A stretch of 64,000 nt of DNA from contig JBKJIG010000024.1 of NCBI GenBank assembly GCA_046598415.1, forward strand, positions 1-64,000. Reading direction: 5' to 3'. Position numbers and translations under genes: made by a program. Shown here piece after piece: positions 41,201 to 48,157 of the stretch (position 1 is the stretch's first letter; each line of letters begins with the position of its first letter). This DNA is from VFJZ01 sp046598415 (GTDB lineage Bacteria > Actinomycetota > Thermoleophilia > Gaiellales > F1-60-MAGs149). Under the pieces are notes generated by a model, which worked only from the letters and a program-made list of their open reading frames with translations, did no database searches and was not told where the DNA came from.

Positions 41201-41536
41201 ATCGGGCGAGCGGTTCGTCCCGTCACGTGTGCCCGCGTGGGCACGGGTGATGAGCTCGCAGAGGTGCTCGTAGCCGCGGTGCCGCTCCACCAGCAGTGTC
41301 AGGTGCCGGTGCGCGCCGTCGACCTGCACGGTCAGCTCGCAGCCGGTGATCGGCTTCAGGCCCGCCGCCGCCGCGGCCTGGGCGAACACCAGCGCACCGC
41401 AGAGGTTGTCGTGGTCGGTCAGCGCCAGCGCGCGGTAGCCGTGCTGCACGGCGCGGTCGACCAGCTCCTCCGGATGCGACGCCCCGTCCAGGAACGAGAA
41501 GGCGGAGTGGCAGTGCAGCTCGGCGTAGGGTGCCAC
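38291..41536 (-). CDS. dnaE2: Error-prone DNA polymerase DnaE2
   Basis: A 1081-residue C-family polymerase used for SOS mutagenesis and lesion bypass. AELHCHSAFSFLDGASHPEE begins the N-terminal PHP domain. The palm holds the catalytic Asp residues in PDIDLDFPRD and KIDLLGLGML. A C-terminal OB fold (about 960-1050) is present; the length fits DnaE2 rather than the longer replicative DnaE1. It starts with GTG 41536. TAGAAT lies 6 nt upstream and a perfect LexA box 14 bp upstream, so it should be DNA-damage induced. Its usual partner ImuB is encoded at 43969-45150. Confidence 0.95.
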   Translation of the reverse strand: MAPYAELHCHSAFSFLDGASHPEELVDRAVQHGYRALALTDHDNLCGALVFAQAAAAAGLKPITGCELTVQVDGAHRHLTLLVERHRGYEHLCELITRAHAGTRDGTNRSPDQPVALLSDVLELAEGLLCLTGCSRHGVEDEAPVRQLAEAFEGRLYVELQRPFQRGDQSRLRARRALARRLGLPVVATNDVHVHSRRRGPLQDALVAIRVHATLDACEAQRRGNREHVLKRPAEMTALFHDVPEAIAATAEIADRIEFDLTRDLGYRPPSTVVEPDQELARLTWHVFDERYPAVSSHAAEARARLDEELALIRHHGLSGFFLLHHEVLELAREVALEVRGAGSPRMLLPPGRGRGSSVGSIVCYLTGLSHVDPVESGLSLGRFLNRELASVPDIDLDFPRDIRAGLILRVHERYGDRRAALVGALATYRARGAIRELGKVLGLPPADIARLATASDGWSAANVSEELAQLPGIAERAGDRRFRALASLAREIAGLPRHLSQHPGGMIISDRPLSTMVPLQPAAMEGRTICQWDKDSCGDAGFLKIDLLGLGMLSAVEECVVSLAEQGASVDLSRIPLDDPGVYAEIQAADTVGVFQIESRAQMQMLLRTQPQNLDDLVVEVALVRPGPIQGGAVHPYIQRRLARRADPAFPIPFDHPLLAEALEETLGVIVFQDQVLAVAEALAGFSPGQAEELRRAMSRRRSEAAMRAQWDAFRDGAAAKDVPEHTAALVFEKILAFSAFGFPKAHSAAFALLAYQSAWLRRYHPAAFLCSLLNAQPMGFYPPASLIRDGQRRGVAVLPPDVTRSGALCRLEHGAVRVGLGYVSGLGEEGAAAVVAERTQHGDFTDGRDLATRLGLKTDVLERLVASGACDTLGPRRQLLWELGLAARPVSVRGGHRQLALDLGLGTAPVLPEPGAWDLLVADYAHTGLSLREHPIAHVRRDLEDVVSSADLKTLPNGRRITIPGLAIARQRPASANGVVFLLLEDEHGLTNLILMPDVYQRFRLLARTEPLLLATGTLERRDRNINVQVERLEPLETPGRRTIGGRERARGRTPAAAVQDLRAVAPPAMHFAQGRRRA

Positions 41537-41542
41537 CCGTCG

Positions 41543-41564
41543 ATTCTAGACGAACAGACGTTCG
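41543..41564 (-). promoter_or_regulatory. LexA (SOS) box and leaderless promoter of dnaE2
   Basis: CGAACAGACGTTCG (41551-41564) matches the actinobacterial SOS box CGAAC-N4-GTTCG exactly. On the minus strand TAGAAT (41548-41543) lies between the box and GTG 41536, which it precedes by 6 nt. The box is also 45 bp upstream of vapB on the other strand. Confidence 0.92.
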
Positions 41565-41587
41565 TGTCGATGCGCAACTGCCTTTGC

Positions 41588-41603
41588 TACCCAGTGGTAA
41601 AGT
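41588..41603 (+). promoter_or_regulatory. vapBC promoter and likely operator
   Basis: TACC (41588-41591) and GGTA (41596-41599) form a short palindrome, TACCCAGTGGTA, overlapping TAAAGT (41598-41603), a -10-like hexamer 6 nt before the vapB ATG. VapB-VapC complexes usually repress by binding such a site. Confidence 0.45.
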
Positions 41604-41609
41604 AAAGGC

Positions 41610-41828
41610 ATGAGTCGGATCTCCCGCAAGAATCAGGTCACCCTGCCTGTTGCCGAGCTTGCGGCGGCAGGACTCGACGCGGGCGATGAGGTGCAGATTC
41701 GGGCCGCCGGACCTGGCCGGCTGGAGGTCGTTCGCAGCGACGACATCGTCGCGGAGTTCGCGGGTATCTGCGATGCCGAGGACTATCCGCCCGGCTACCT
41801 CGAAACGTTGCGCGACGAATGGCGGTAA
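41610..41828 (+). CDS. vapB: AbrB-type antitoxin VapB
   Basis: A 72-residue protein with an N-terminal AbrB/SpoVT swapped-hairpin DNA-binding domain (SRISRKNQVTLPVAELAAAG, then DAGDEVQIRAAGPGRLEV). The C-terminal acidic segment (DAEDYPPGYLETLRDEWR) should wrap around and inhibit the toxin. It overlaps the toxin gene by 10 bp, the usual coupled arrangement. Together they form a type II toxin-antitoxin module, placed directly opposite the SOS-controlled dnaE2. Confidence 0.85.
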   Translation: MSRISRKNQVTLPVAELAAAGLDAGDEVQIRAAGPGRLEVVRSDDIVAEFAGICDAEDYPPGYLETLRDEWR

Positions 41829-42256
41829 CGGTTTTCGATGCCGACGTCCTGATCGCCTACCTCTATAGATCTGATGCGCATCACGGTCGCGCGGTGGAGT
41901 GCATGCGATCGGCCGATCGACGCCTCGTCTGCACGGTGAACTACACGGAGGTGCTGATCGGACCGCTGCGACGGAGCGCTGAACAGGGGCAACGAGTTCG
42001 CGATGCGCTGGGGTCACTCGGGTTCGAGATCGTCGTCGTCGACGCTGCACTGGCAGAGCGGGCGGCCGCGGTCCGCGCTCGCACCAGCCTGAAGCTGCCT
42101 GACGCGTTTGCGCTCGCCACGGCGATCCACGCCGAGAAGCGTGGGCACGACGACGTCGTCCTCGCATCGTTCGACGATCGCGTCCGCTCGGCGCATGACA
42201 AGCTGCGACCGTTCACGCGACTCGATCCGCTGGCGGACGATCAGCCGCCCACCTGA
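41819..42256 (+). CDS. vapC: PIN-domain toxin VapC
   Basis: A 145-residue PIN-domain ribonuclease. The acidic residues of the Mg2+ site are visible: FDADVLIAYL (first Asp), NYTEVLIGPL (Glu), KLPDAFALATAI (Asp) and VLASFDDRV (last Asp pair). VapC toxins cut tRNA or the rRNA sarcin-ricin loop; the target here is unknown. Its ATG at 41819 lies inside the end of vapB. It is convergent with the peptidase gene that follows. Confidence 0.88.
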   Translation: MAVTVFDADVLIAYLYRSDAHHGRAVECMRSADRRLVCTVNYTEVLIGPLRRSAEQGQRVRDALGSLGFEIVVVDAALAERAAAVRARTSLKLPDAFALATAIHAEKRGHDDVVLASFDDRVRSAHDKLRPFTRLDPLADDQPPT

Positions 42257-42282
42257 ACGACGGCGACGTCGGGCGCGCGCCT

Positions 42283-43245
42283 TTACATCGACCGAGCGAA
42301 CCGCTCGGTCGCCGAGACGACGGCATGCACGATCCCCGCGCTGCCGCCGCCGTGGCCTGCATCGTCGATGACGACCAGCTCGCTGCCGTGCCATGCCTGC
42401 GCCAAGCGCCAGGGCACGTCCAGCGGCGAGCTGACGTCCAGCCGGCCGTGGACCAGGACGCCGGGAATGCCGTTCAGCACGCCGGCGCCGCGCACCAGCG
42501 CGTCTTCTTCGAGCCAGGCGGCATGGCGCCAGTAGTGGGTCACGAGCCGGGCGAAGCACAGCCGGAACACGGGGTCGCCGTAACGCGGGTCCGGCGTGTC
42601 AGTGGAGCTGGTCCGGACATGCGCGTCCTCCCAGCGGCACCAGGCGCGAGCCGCGGCCTCGTGCACCGCCGGGTCGGTGTTGGTGAGCAGCCGGTGGTAC
42701 GCCGCGACGAGGTCTCCGTCGCGCTCCGCCGCCGGCACGCCGTCGCGAAAGCGCAGCCACTCCTCGGGAAAGAAGCGGCCCGCATCGCGGGTCACCCACT
42801 CCACCTCGCGCCGCGTCGTCGTGACGACGGAGAACAGGACCAGCTCCGAGACGCAGCCGGGATGTGCCTGGGCATAGGCGAGCGCCAGCGTCGAGCCCCA
42901 CGACCCGCCCAGCACCAGCCAGCGCTCGATCCCCAGGTGCTCGCGGAGGCGCTCGATGTCCGCGACGAGATGGTGCGTGGTGTTCGCCGAGAGGTCGGCC
43001 GCAGGCGCGCTCGCGTGCGGTCGGCTGCGCCCGCATCCGCGCTGGTCGAACAGCACGACGCGGTACGCCTCCGGGTCGAACAGCCGCCGCCACCAGGGCG
43101 TGCAGCCCGAGCCCGGCCCGCCATGGAGCACCACCGCCGGCTTGCCGGCGGTGGTGCCGCACGTCTCCCAGTAGACCTCGTGGCCGTCGCCGACCTCGAG
43201 CAGTCCCCGCTCGGCGGGTTCGATCTCCGGATGCTCGTGGCGCAT
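42283..43245 (-). CDS. pip: Proline iminopeptidase (alpha/beta hydrolase)
   Basis: A 320-residue serine peptidase that removes N-terminal proline. VVLHGGPGSGCTPWW is the oxyanion loop, GGSWGSTLALAYAQ the nucleophile elbow with the catalytic Ser, VHGRLDVSSP the Asp, and DDAGHGGGS the His. FDQRGCGRSRPH is a proline-iminopeptidase hallmark. The Met at 43245 is used; a TTG at 43257 would add four residues. Cytoplasmic, no signal peptide. Confidence 0.92.
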   Translation of the reverse strand: MRHEHPEIEPAERGLLEVGDGHEVYWETCGTTAGKPAVVLHGGPGSGCTPWWRRLFDPEAYRVVLFDQRGCGRSRPHASAPAADLSANTTHHLVADIERLREHLGIERWLVLGGSWGSTLALAYAQAHPGCVSELVLFSVVTTTRREVEWVTRDAGRFFPEEWLRFRDGVPAAERDGDLVAAYHRLLTNTDPAVHEAAARAWCRWEDAHVRTSSTDTPDPRYGDPVFRLCFARLVTHYWRHAAWLEEDALVRGAGVLNGIPGVLVHGRLDVSSPLDVPWRLAQAWHGSELVVIDDAGHGGGSAGIVHAVVSATERFARSM

Positions 43246-43266
43246 ACGCGGATGCAAGCAGCGTGG

Positions 43267-43689
43267 CTACGCCGCGGGTTGGAGTCGCACGACCGGAATC
43301 TGCCGGTCGGTCTTCGTGGCGTAGCCGTCGTAGCCCGAGTAGCCCGCGTTCGCCTGCTTCCAGAGACGCGCGCGCTCGGCGGGGTCGGTGATGTCGGAGG
43401 CCACCACCTGCTGCTTCACCCCGTGCAGCTCGACCGTGGCGGTCGGATCGTCCCGAAGGTTGAAGTACCACGACGGGTGCTGCTCGGCGCCGCCGTTGGA
43501 CGCGATCAGCACGTAGTCGCCGGCGTCGGGGAAGTACAGCAGTGGGATGCAGCGCTCCTTGCCGGAGCGGCGGCCGCGCGTGGTCAGCAGCAGGACGTCG
43601 TTCTTCCGGATCTTGGAGCCGAGCCGTCCGCCCGACAGCCGGATCAGTCCGCGGTGGAAGCCGACGAGGGTGTTCTGTACGAGGCCCAT
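43267..43689 (-). CDS. Deazaflavin (F420)-dependent nitroreductase-family protein
   Basis: A 140-residue split-barrel protein of the DDN family. LLLTTRGRRSGKERCIPLLY is the F420-phosphate-binding strand, and SNGGAEQHPSWYFNLRDDP the conserved barrel motif; VELHGVKQQVVA follows. Members reduce quinones or nitro compounds with F420H2. TACCTT lies exactly 6 nt before its ATG at 43689, so it likely has its own leaderless promoter even though it follows the imuB-DUF6504 genes by only 16 bp. Confidence 0.88.
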   Translation of the reverse strand: MGLVQNTLVGFHRGLIRLSGGRLGSKIRKNDVLLLTTRGRRSGKERCIPLLYFPDAGDYVLIASNGGAEQHPSWYFNLRDDPTATVELHGVKQQVVASDITDPAERARLWKQANAGYSGYDGYATKTDRQIPVVRLQPAA

Positions 43690-43695
43690 GGAGGG

Positions 43696-43701
43696 AAGGT
43701 A
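43696..43701 (-). promoter_or_regulatory. Candidate leaderless -10 for the F420-family gene
   Basis: Minus-strand TACCTT lies 6 nt before ATG 43689, in the 16-bp gap after the DUF6504 gene. Confidence 0.45.
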
Positions 43702-43705
43702 CTCG

Positions 43706-43972
43706 TCAACCGCCCGCCGCCTGCACGAACCAGTGGCCCGGCTGACGGCGGTCCTCGAACACCATCGCGATGCGACCGCCTTCCAGCACCAGCTCGAGGT
43801 AGCGGCGACGCACCGGCGCGTCGGTCCACCAGCCCTCCTCGACGCGCCACTCCTCGCGCACCGCCTCGACGGCCCGGCCGTCGACGGTGGCCGGCAGGCC
43901 GTGGTCGCCGACCGTGATGCTGACCTGCTGCGGGGCGTTCAGCGCTCGCAGCGTGCGCCTGCCATCGCTCAT
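43706..43972 (-). CDS. DUF6504-type small protein linked to imuB
   Basis: An 88-residue protein with the DUF6504 pattern: basic N-terminus, VEAVREEWRVEEGWWTDAPV, RRYLELVLEGGRIAMVFED and a final GHWFVQ. ATG 43972 overlaps the imuB stop as ATGA, so it is made with ImuB. From memory such proteins are often found beside mutasome genes in actinobacteria, but no activity is known. The compact beta-rich fold and coupling suggest a partner of the SOS mutasome; this is inference. Confidence 0.78.
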   Translation of the reverse strand: MSDGRRTLRALNAPQQVSITVGDHGLPATVDGRAVEAVREEWRVEEGWWTDAPVRRRYLELVLEGGRIAMVFEDRRQPGHWFVQAAGG

Positions 43973-45150
43973 CGCGGCGCCAGCCCGAAGCGGCGCTCCG
44001 GCAGACGGCTCGCCTCGTCGACCGCGACCACGTGCAGCGCCGCGTGCTCGCCCAGCGCCGCCCGCACCTGGCCGACGGCGCCGGCCAGCCGGGCGGCGCG
44101 CGCCTCGCCCTCCTCGCGGAACAGCGGCGACTGGAGGTTGCCGGGCGCGAACCCGACGATCTCGACGCTCAGCTCCTCGGCCGGGGCGGGCAGCTCGCGC
44201 AGCTTCGCGTGCAGCGCGAGGCGGATGCGGGAGGCGTCGGCGGTCGGCTCGCGCAATGCCGCGGTGGTGCTCCAGGAGCCGCCACCGACCAGGCGCGCGC
44301 CGATGCGCAGCGTGCGTGGCTCGCGGGCGAGGCGATCGGGGCGCTGCAGCAGGCGCTCCACCAGCACGCGCAGCGCGTGCTCGAGCGTGCCCTCGGTGAC
44401 GGCCGCGTCGGCCAGCACGAGCGTCTCGCGCAGCAGCTCCGGCACGGCGCGGGGACGCAGCGGCGCCGGGTCGTCGCCGCTCGCGAGCCGCCACGCGTGC
44501 TCGCCGGCGGGCCCGAACCGGTCGCGTACCTGCAGCCGGCCGATCGCCTCCAGCCGGCCCAGCCGGTCGATGCCGAGCCGGCGCAGCCCCTCGACCAGGG
44601 CGGCGTCGACGCCGCCGTCCTCCACCAGCGCCTCGATCGCGAGCGGCGCCAGGAACTCGCGCACCGCCGGCGCCGTCACCGACACCGGGCGGCCCGAGCG
44701 GGCGCGACGCGTGGCGGCGAGCGCGGGGAACCGGCCGGGCGCGGCGCCGATGCGCGAGCCGGGGGCGGCGTCCTGCAGCCGCATCAGCACTGCGGCGCGC
44801 CCGCCGTAGAGCTGCTCGACCGGGCCGGTTGCGAGCAGCGCACGGCCCGGTCCCGCGGGTTCGAGCGGCAGCCCGAGGTCCTCGAGCCGCGCGTACAGCA
44901 GCTCGGTCGCCTCCTCGACGGCGATCGGGTCGGGCGGCAGCAGCGCCAGCTGCGGGCAGAGCGCGAGCGCCTCGGACAGTCGCATGCCGGCGCGGACGCC
45001 CGCGGCCTCGGCGGCGGCCGACTGCTCGCCCACGCGCGGCTGGCCGCCGGGCTCGGGCGCCAGCGCCGCGGCGGTGGCCGCATCCCGCAGCCCGAGCCGC
45101 CGGGCGACGACGGCGAAGGCGAAGCGGGGGATGGCCAGGGCGGCGATCAC
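43969..45150 (-). CDS. imuB: ImuB, catalytically inactive Y-family polymerase homologue
   Basis: A 393-residue Y-family-like protein. The positions that hold the catalytic acids in active DinB enzymes are lost: the N-terminus reads ALAIPRFAFAVVARR where DinB has DMDAFFA, and LLATGPVEQLYGG stands where SIDE-type sequence is expected. That is the mark of ImuB, the adaptor that brings DnaE2 to the sliding clamp. GTG 45150 is the start; TAGCCT lies 6 nt and a perfect LexA box 14 bp upstream, exactly as at dnaE2. No imuA' lies upstream. Confidence 0.9.
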   Translation of the reverse strand: MIAALAIPRFAFAVVARRLGLRDAATAAALAPEPGGQPRVGEQSAAAEAAGVRAGMRLSEALALCPQLALLPPDPIAVEEATELLYARLEDLGLPLEPAGPGRALLATGPVEQLYGGRAAVLMRLQDAAPGSRIGAAPGRFPALAATRRARSGRPVSVTAPAVREFLAPLAIEALVEDGGVDAALVEGLRRLGIDRLGRLEAIGRLQVRDRFGPAGEHAWRLASGDDPAPLRPRAVPELLRETLVLADAAVTEGTLEHALRVLVERLLQRPDRLAREPRTLRIGARLVGGGSWSTTAALREPTADASRIRLALHAKLRELPAPAEELSVEIVGFAPGNLQSPLFREEGEARAARLAGAVGQVRAALGEHAALHVVAVDEASRLPERRFGLAPR

Positions 45151-45156
45151 CGACCC

Positions 45157-45180
45157 AGGCTAATCGAACATACGTTCGAT
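45157..45180 (-). promoter_or_regulatory. LexA (SOS) box and leaderless promoter of imuB
   Basis: CGAACATACGTTCG (45165-45178) is a perfect SOS box, extending to the 18-bp palindrome ATCGAACATACGTTCGAT (45163-45180). TAGCCT on the minus strand (45162-45157) lies 6 nt before GTG 45150. Confidence 0.92.
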
Positions 45181-45199
45181 CACAAGGAAGGATGGAGCC

Positions 45200-46276
45200 A
45201 TGGCTCCGCAGCAAGTCTCGGAGGTCTGCGCCGGGTCGTTTACCGTGCCGCTCGTGCCCGATCTCGTCTGCTCCCTCTGCAGCCTGCGATCCGCGCCGGA
45301 TCCTCTCCGGTTCCGGTGCGCGTGCGGCGGCGTGGTCGATCTGGACGGCCCCGCCGACGTCGTGCCGATCGACCTCGGCGCGGTCGAGACGCCGCTGGTG
45401 CGGCTGGGCGATCCGGACCTCGACGTGCGGCTCAAGCTGGAGGGACTCTCGTCCACGGGCTCCTTCAAGGATCGCGGCGCCGCCACGCTGATCGGGTTCC
45501 TGGCGGGGGCCGGGGTGGAGCGGGCGGTGGCCGACTCCTCCGGCAACGCGGGGGCGGCGATCGCCGCGCACTGCGCCCGCGCCGGCATCGCGCTCGACCT
45601 CTACGTGCCCGCCTCCGCGGCGCCCGGCAAGCTCGTCCAGGCCCGCGCGCACGGGGCGAACGTGATCGCCGTCGACGGCTCGCGGCAGGCGGCGGCCGAC
45701 GCCGCCGCCGCCGCCGTGGAGCAGGGCGCGGTCTACGCCACGCACGCCTGGTCGCCGTACTTCCTGAGCGGCACCGCGTCGTTCGCCGTCGAGCTGCTCG
45801 ACCAGCTGGGCCGCGCGCCCGACGCGATCGTGTTGCCGACCGGATCGGGCACGCTGCTGCTCGGCAGCTGGCCGCTGCTGCAGAAGCTGCCGCGGCCGCC
45901 GCGCATCTACGCCGTGCAGAGCGCCGCCTGCGCGCCGCTCTTCGCCGCCACCGGCGACGTACCGGCCGAGGTGGAGCCGCAGCCCTCCGCGGCCGAGGGC
46001 GTGCTCGTCGCGCGACCGCCGCGGGGCGCCCAGGCGATCGCCGCGGTGCGTGCCTCCGGCGGCCGGTTCCTGGCCCTCGGCGACGACGTGCTCGGCCCCG
46101 CGCTGCATCGGCTGGCCCGGACCGGCGTGTTCGCCGAGCCGACGGCGGCGCTCGCCGCCGCCGCGCTCGACGAGCTGCGCGACGGCGGCGATCTTCTGCC
46201 CGGCGAGACCGTGGTCTGCGCCATCACCGGCCACGGGCTGAAGGCGCCGGGCGCGGTGGAGGCCCTGCTCGGCTGA
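45200..46276 (+). CDS. Threonine synthase-like PLP enzyme
   Basis: A 358-residue fold-type II PLP enzyme. LVCSLCSLR and RCACGG give a four-Cys zinc-ribbon at the N-terminus, as in many threonine synthases. LSSTGSFKDRGAATLIGF carries the PLP lysine, SSGNAGAA the phosphate-side loop, and LPTGSGTLLLG the cofactor-phosphate glycine loop. Threonine synthase is the best match, but no hom or thrB is nearby and diaminopropionate-type or other lyases are possible. AAGGAAGG precedes the ATG at 45200; a GTG at 45254, nearer the zinc ribbon, is an alternative. Confidence 0.8.
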   Translation: MAPQQVSEVCAGSFTVPLVPDLVCSLCSLRSAPDPLRFRCACGGVVDLDGPADVVPIDLGAVETPLVRLGDPDLDVRLKLEGLSSTGSFKDRGAATLIGFLAGAGVERAVADSSGNAGAAIAAHCARAGIALDLYVPASAAPGKLVQARAHGANVIAVDGSRQAAADAAAAAVEQGAVYATHAWSPYFLSGTASFAVELLDQLGRAPDAIVLPTGSGTLLLGSWPLLQKLPRPPRIYAVQSAACAPLFAATGDVPAEVEPQPSAAEGVLVARPPRGAQAIAAVRASGGRFLALGDDVLGPALHRLARTGVFAEPTAALAAAALDELRDGGDLLPGETVVCAITGHGLKAPGAVEALLG

Positions 46277-46324
46277 ACGATCCTCCCGCTCACGCTCGCT
46301 CTTTCGCCCGCCGATAGGTAGCGG

Positions 46325-48154
46325 ATGAATGACCGTCGCACGATCGCCTTCTCCGCCCTCATCGGCGCGGGCATCGCCCTGACGGGCGCCGCTGCGCTGG
46401 TCGTGACCTGGCTGCCCGCCGCCACCACGACCGCTCCGAGCGCGGCAGCCGACACCGCCGCGCCCGCCGTGCCGACCATTCCCTACGGCCCCGCCGACGC
46501 CTCGCGCGCACCGGCTCCGGCCGCTCCCGCCTACCTGACGGGCGGCACCTCGGCCGCCGCCGTGTACGCCGCGGCCGGCGGCGCACCCGGGCCCGCGCTC
46601 GCCTGGCTGACCGGCGCCGGCGTGCCCGCGGCGAGCGTGCCGACCGCCGACGTCGCGCTGACGCACCCGCTGGTGGTGTGGTCGGGCACCGCCACGGCCG
46701 CCGACACCGCGCGTCTGCAGACGTTCGCAGACGGCGGCGGCGTCGTGGTCTTCGACGGCGTGTCGGCTCCCGCCGAGACCCTCGCCGGCGTCAGCGAGCC
46801 CGTGGCGACGACGCGCGACCGGCTGGCCACCCTCGCCGGCGGCGGCGTTCCGGCCGAGACGCTCGGCTTCCCGTCCGGCGCGACCACCGGCTGGTCGAAG
46901 GACGGCGGCGCGCTGGCGCGCTTCGCCGACGGCACTGCGGCGATCGCCGTGCGCCGCGTCGGCACCGGCCTCGTCGTGCTGCTCGGCGCCCCGCTGGAGC
47001 GCCTCATCACGGCACCGGCGTCCGGCCTGGCCGGCCCGACCGACCTGGGCCCCGGCGCCCAGCACGTGCGCGACACGCTGTCGCTGGTCGCCCGCACCCT
47101 CTACGCGCTGACGCCGACCGGCGTGGTGCTCGGCTCGGCTCCCTCCGGCCACGCCACCGCTCTCGTGCTCGCCCACGTCGTCGACAGCCCGCGCGCGTTC
47201 GCCGGGGTGCCCGCGATCGCGGCCATCGAGCGCGACCGCGGCACGCGGGCGACGTTCCTCGTCGTCACGCGCACGGCCGCCTCCGGCGGCACGGCACAGC
47301 TGGACGGGACGCAGATGGCGATGCTGCAGGCGCTCGCACGCGGCGGCTTCGACGTCGCGGCGGCCGGCGTCGCACCCGAGGCGATCGATCGGGCCCTGGC
47401 GGGCAGCGGCACCGAGGCGTATCCCGGCTACGCGCCGTCCGTCGAACGCGGCGGCACCACGATGGCGGGCGAGGCGCGCGTGTCGCGCCACATCCTCGGC
47501 TCGCTCACGCAGCGGGCACCGGCCGTCTTCGGCTCGCCGCAGCTGGTACCCGCGGCCGGCGTGGGCGACGGCCTCGAGGACGCCCTCGCCGCCGCCGGCT
47601 ACGAAACCGACCTGTCCGTCTCCGCCGCAGCCGTCGGCGGGTCGCTGCCGTACCGCCCCGCCACGACCCGCGATGCGTCCACCGAGCGCTCGTTGCTGCG
47701 GGTACCGGTGGCGTTCGACGACGCGTCCGGCGTCTCGCGCGTCGACCAGCGCAGCGCCGAGCTCGACGCCCTCGTCGCGCACGCCGTCGCCACCGGGGCG
47801 CCGGCGACGGTGCGCATCGCGCCGGCCGGCGGCACCACCGCCACGTTCGCGCTGCAGCGCCTGCTGGCGGGCGTCTCACCCGAGGTCTGGACCGGCGACG
47901 TGACCACGTTCGCGCGCTTCTGGTCGGCGCGCTACGGCCTCGCCGTCGACGTCGAGCCAGGCGAGGACGCCTACGCCGTCCACCTCACCGGCAAGGGCCA
48001 GGTGCCGTCGCAGACGCTGATCCTGCCGTTCGCAGCCAGCCGCGCCGTCGTAGCGGGAACGACCGCCCCCCTGGAGCTCCAGGGAGACGGTCGTCGCATT
48101 GCCGTGCCGGCGTTCACCGACCGGATCGACGTGCAGATCCAGGCGGCGCCGTAG
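46325..48154 (+). CDS. Membrane-anchored protein with degenerate polysaccharide-deacetylase-like domain
   Basis: A 609-residue protein with one N-terminal membrane anchor (about 8-30) and a low-complexity Ala/Pro linker (about 31-70). The next region (about 72-245) resembles a glutamine-amidotransferase-like fold without an obvious catalytic Cys. The domain at about 270-470 has the outline of a NodB deacetylase (IERDRGTRATFLVV, then MLQALARGGFDVAAAG), but the metal-binding Asp pair reads HVVDS and the His motif is not evident. It is probably non-catalytic. The Ala content is very high. Function unknown; the extracytoplasmic side is expected. Confidence 0.6.
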   Translation: MNDRRTIAFSALIGAGIALTGAAALVVTWLPAATTTAPSAAADTAAPAVPTIPYGPADASRAPAPAAPAYLTGGTSAAAVYAAAGGAPGPALAWLTGAGVPAASVPTADVALTHPLVVWSGTATAADTARLQTFADGGGVVVFDGVSAPAETLAGVSEPVATTRDRLATLAGGGVPAETLGFPSGATTGWSKDGGALARFADGTAAIAVRRVGTGLVVLLGAPLERLITAPASGLAGPTDLGPGAQHVRDTLSLVARTLYALTPTGVVLGSAPSGHATALVLAHVVDSPRAFAGVPAIAAIERDRGTRATFLVVTRTAASGGTAQLDGTQMAMLQALARGGFDVAAAGVAPEAIDRALAGSGTEAYPGYAPSVERGGTTMAGEARVSRHILGSLTQRAPAVFGSPQLVPAAGVGDGLEDALAAAGYETDLSVSAAAVGGSLPYRPATTRDASTERSLLRVPVAFDDASGVSRVDQRSAELDALVAHAVATGAPATVRIAPAGGTTATFALQRLLAGVSPEVWTGDVTTFARFWSARYGLAVDVEPGEDAYAVHLTGKGQVPSQTLILPFAASRAVVAGTTAPLELQGDGRRIAVPAFTDRIDVQIQAAP

Positions 48155-48157
48155 GGA

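Noticed and set aside
41610..42256. Genomic island or prophage remnant around vapBC
   Set aside because: No integrase, tRNA gene, attachment repeats or shift in composition was seen beside the pair.
43957..45150. Active DinB (polymerase IV) instead of ImuB
   Set aside because: The acidic catalytic residues at the N-terminus and in the SIDE-like position are missing, and the SOS box and DUF6504 partner fit ImuB.
43706..47782. A 1358-residue minus-strand open frame spanning imuB, the threonine-synthase-like gene and part of the 46325 gene
   Set aside because: Its sequence is low-complexity Arg/Gly/Ala typical of shadow frames; only its last 88 codons (the DUF6504 gene) are real, and the other strands and frames hold clear genes.
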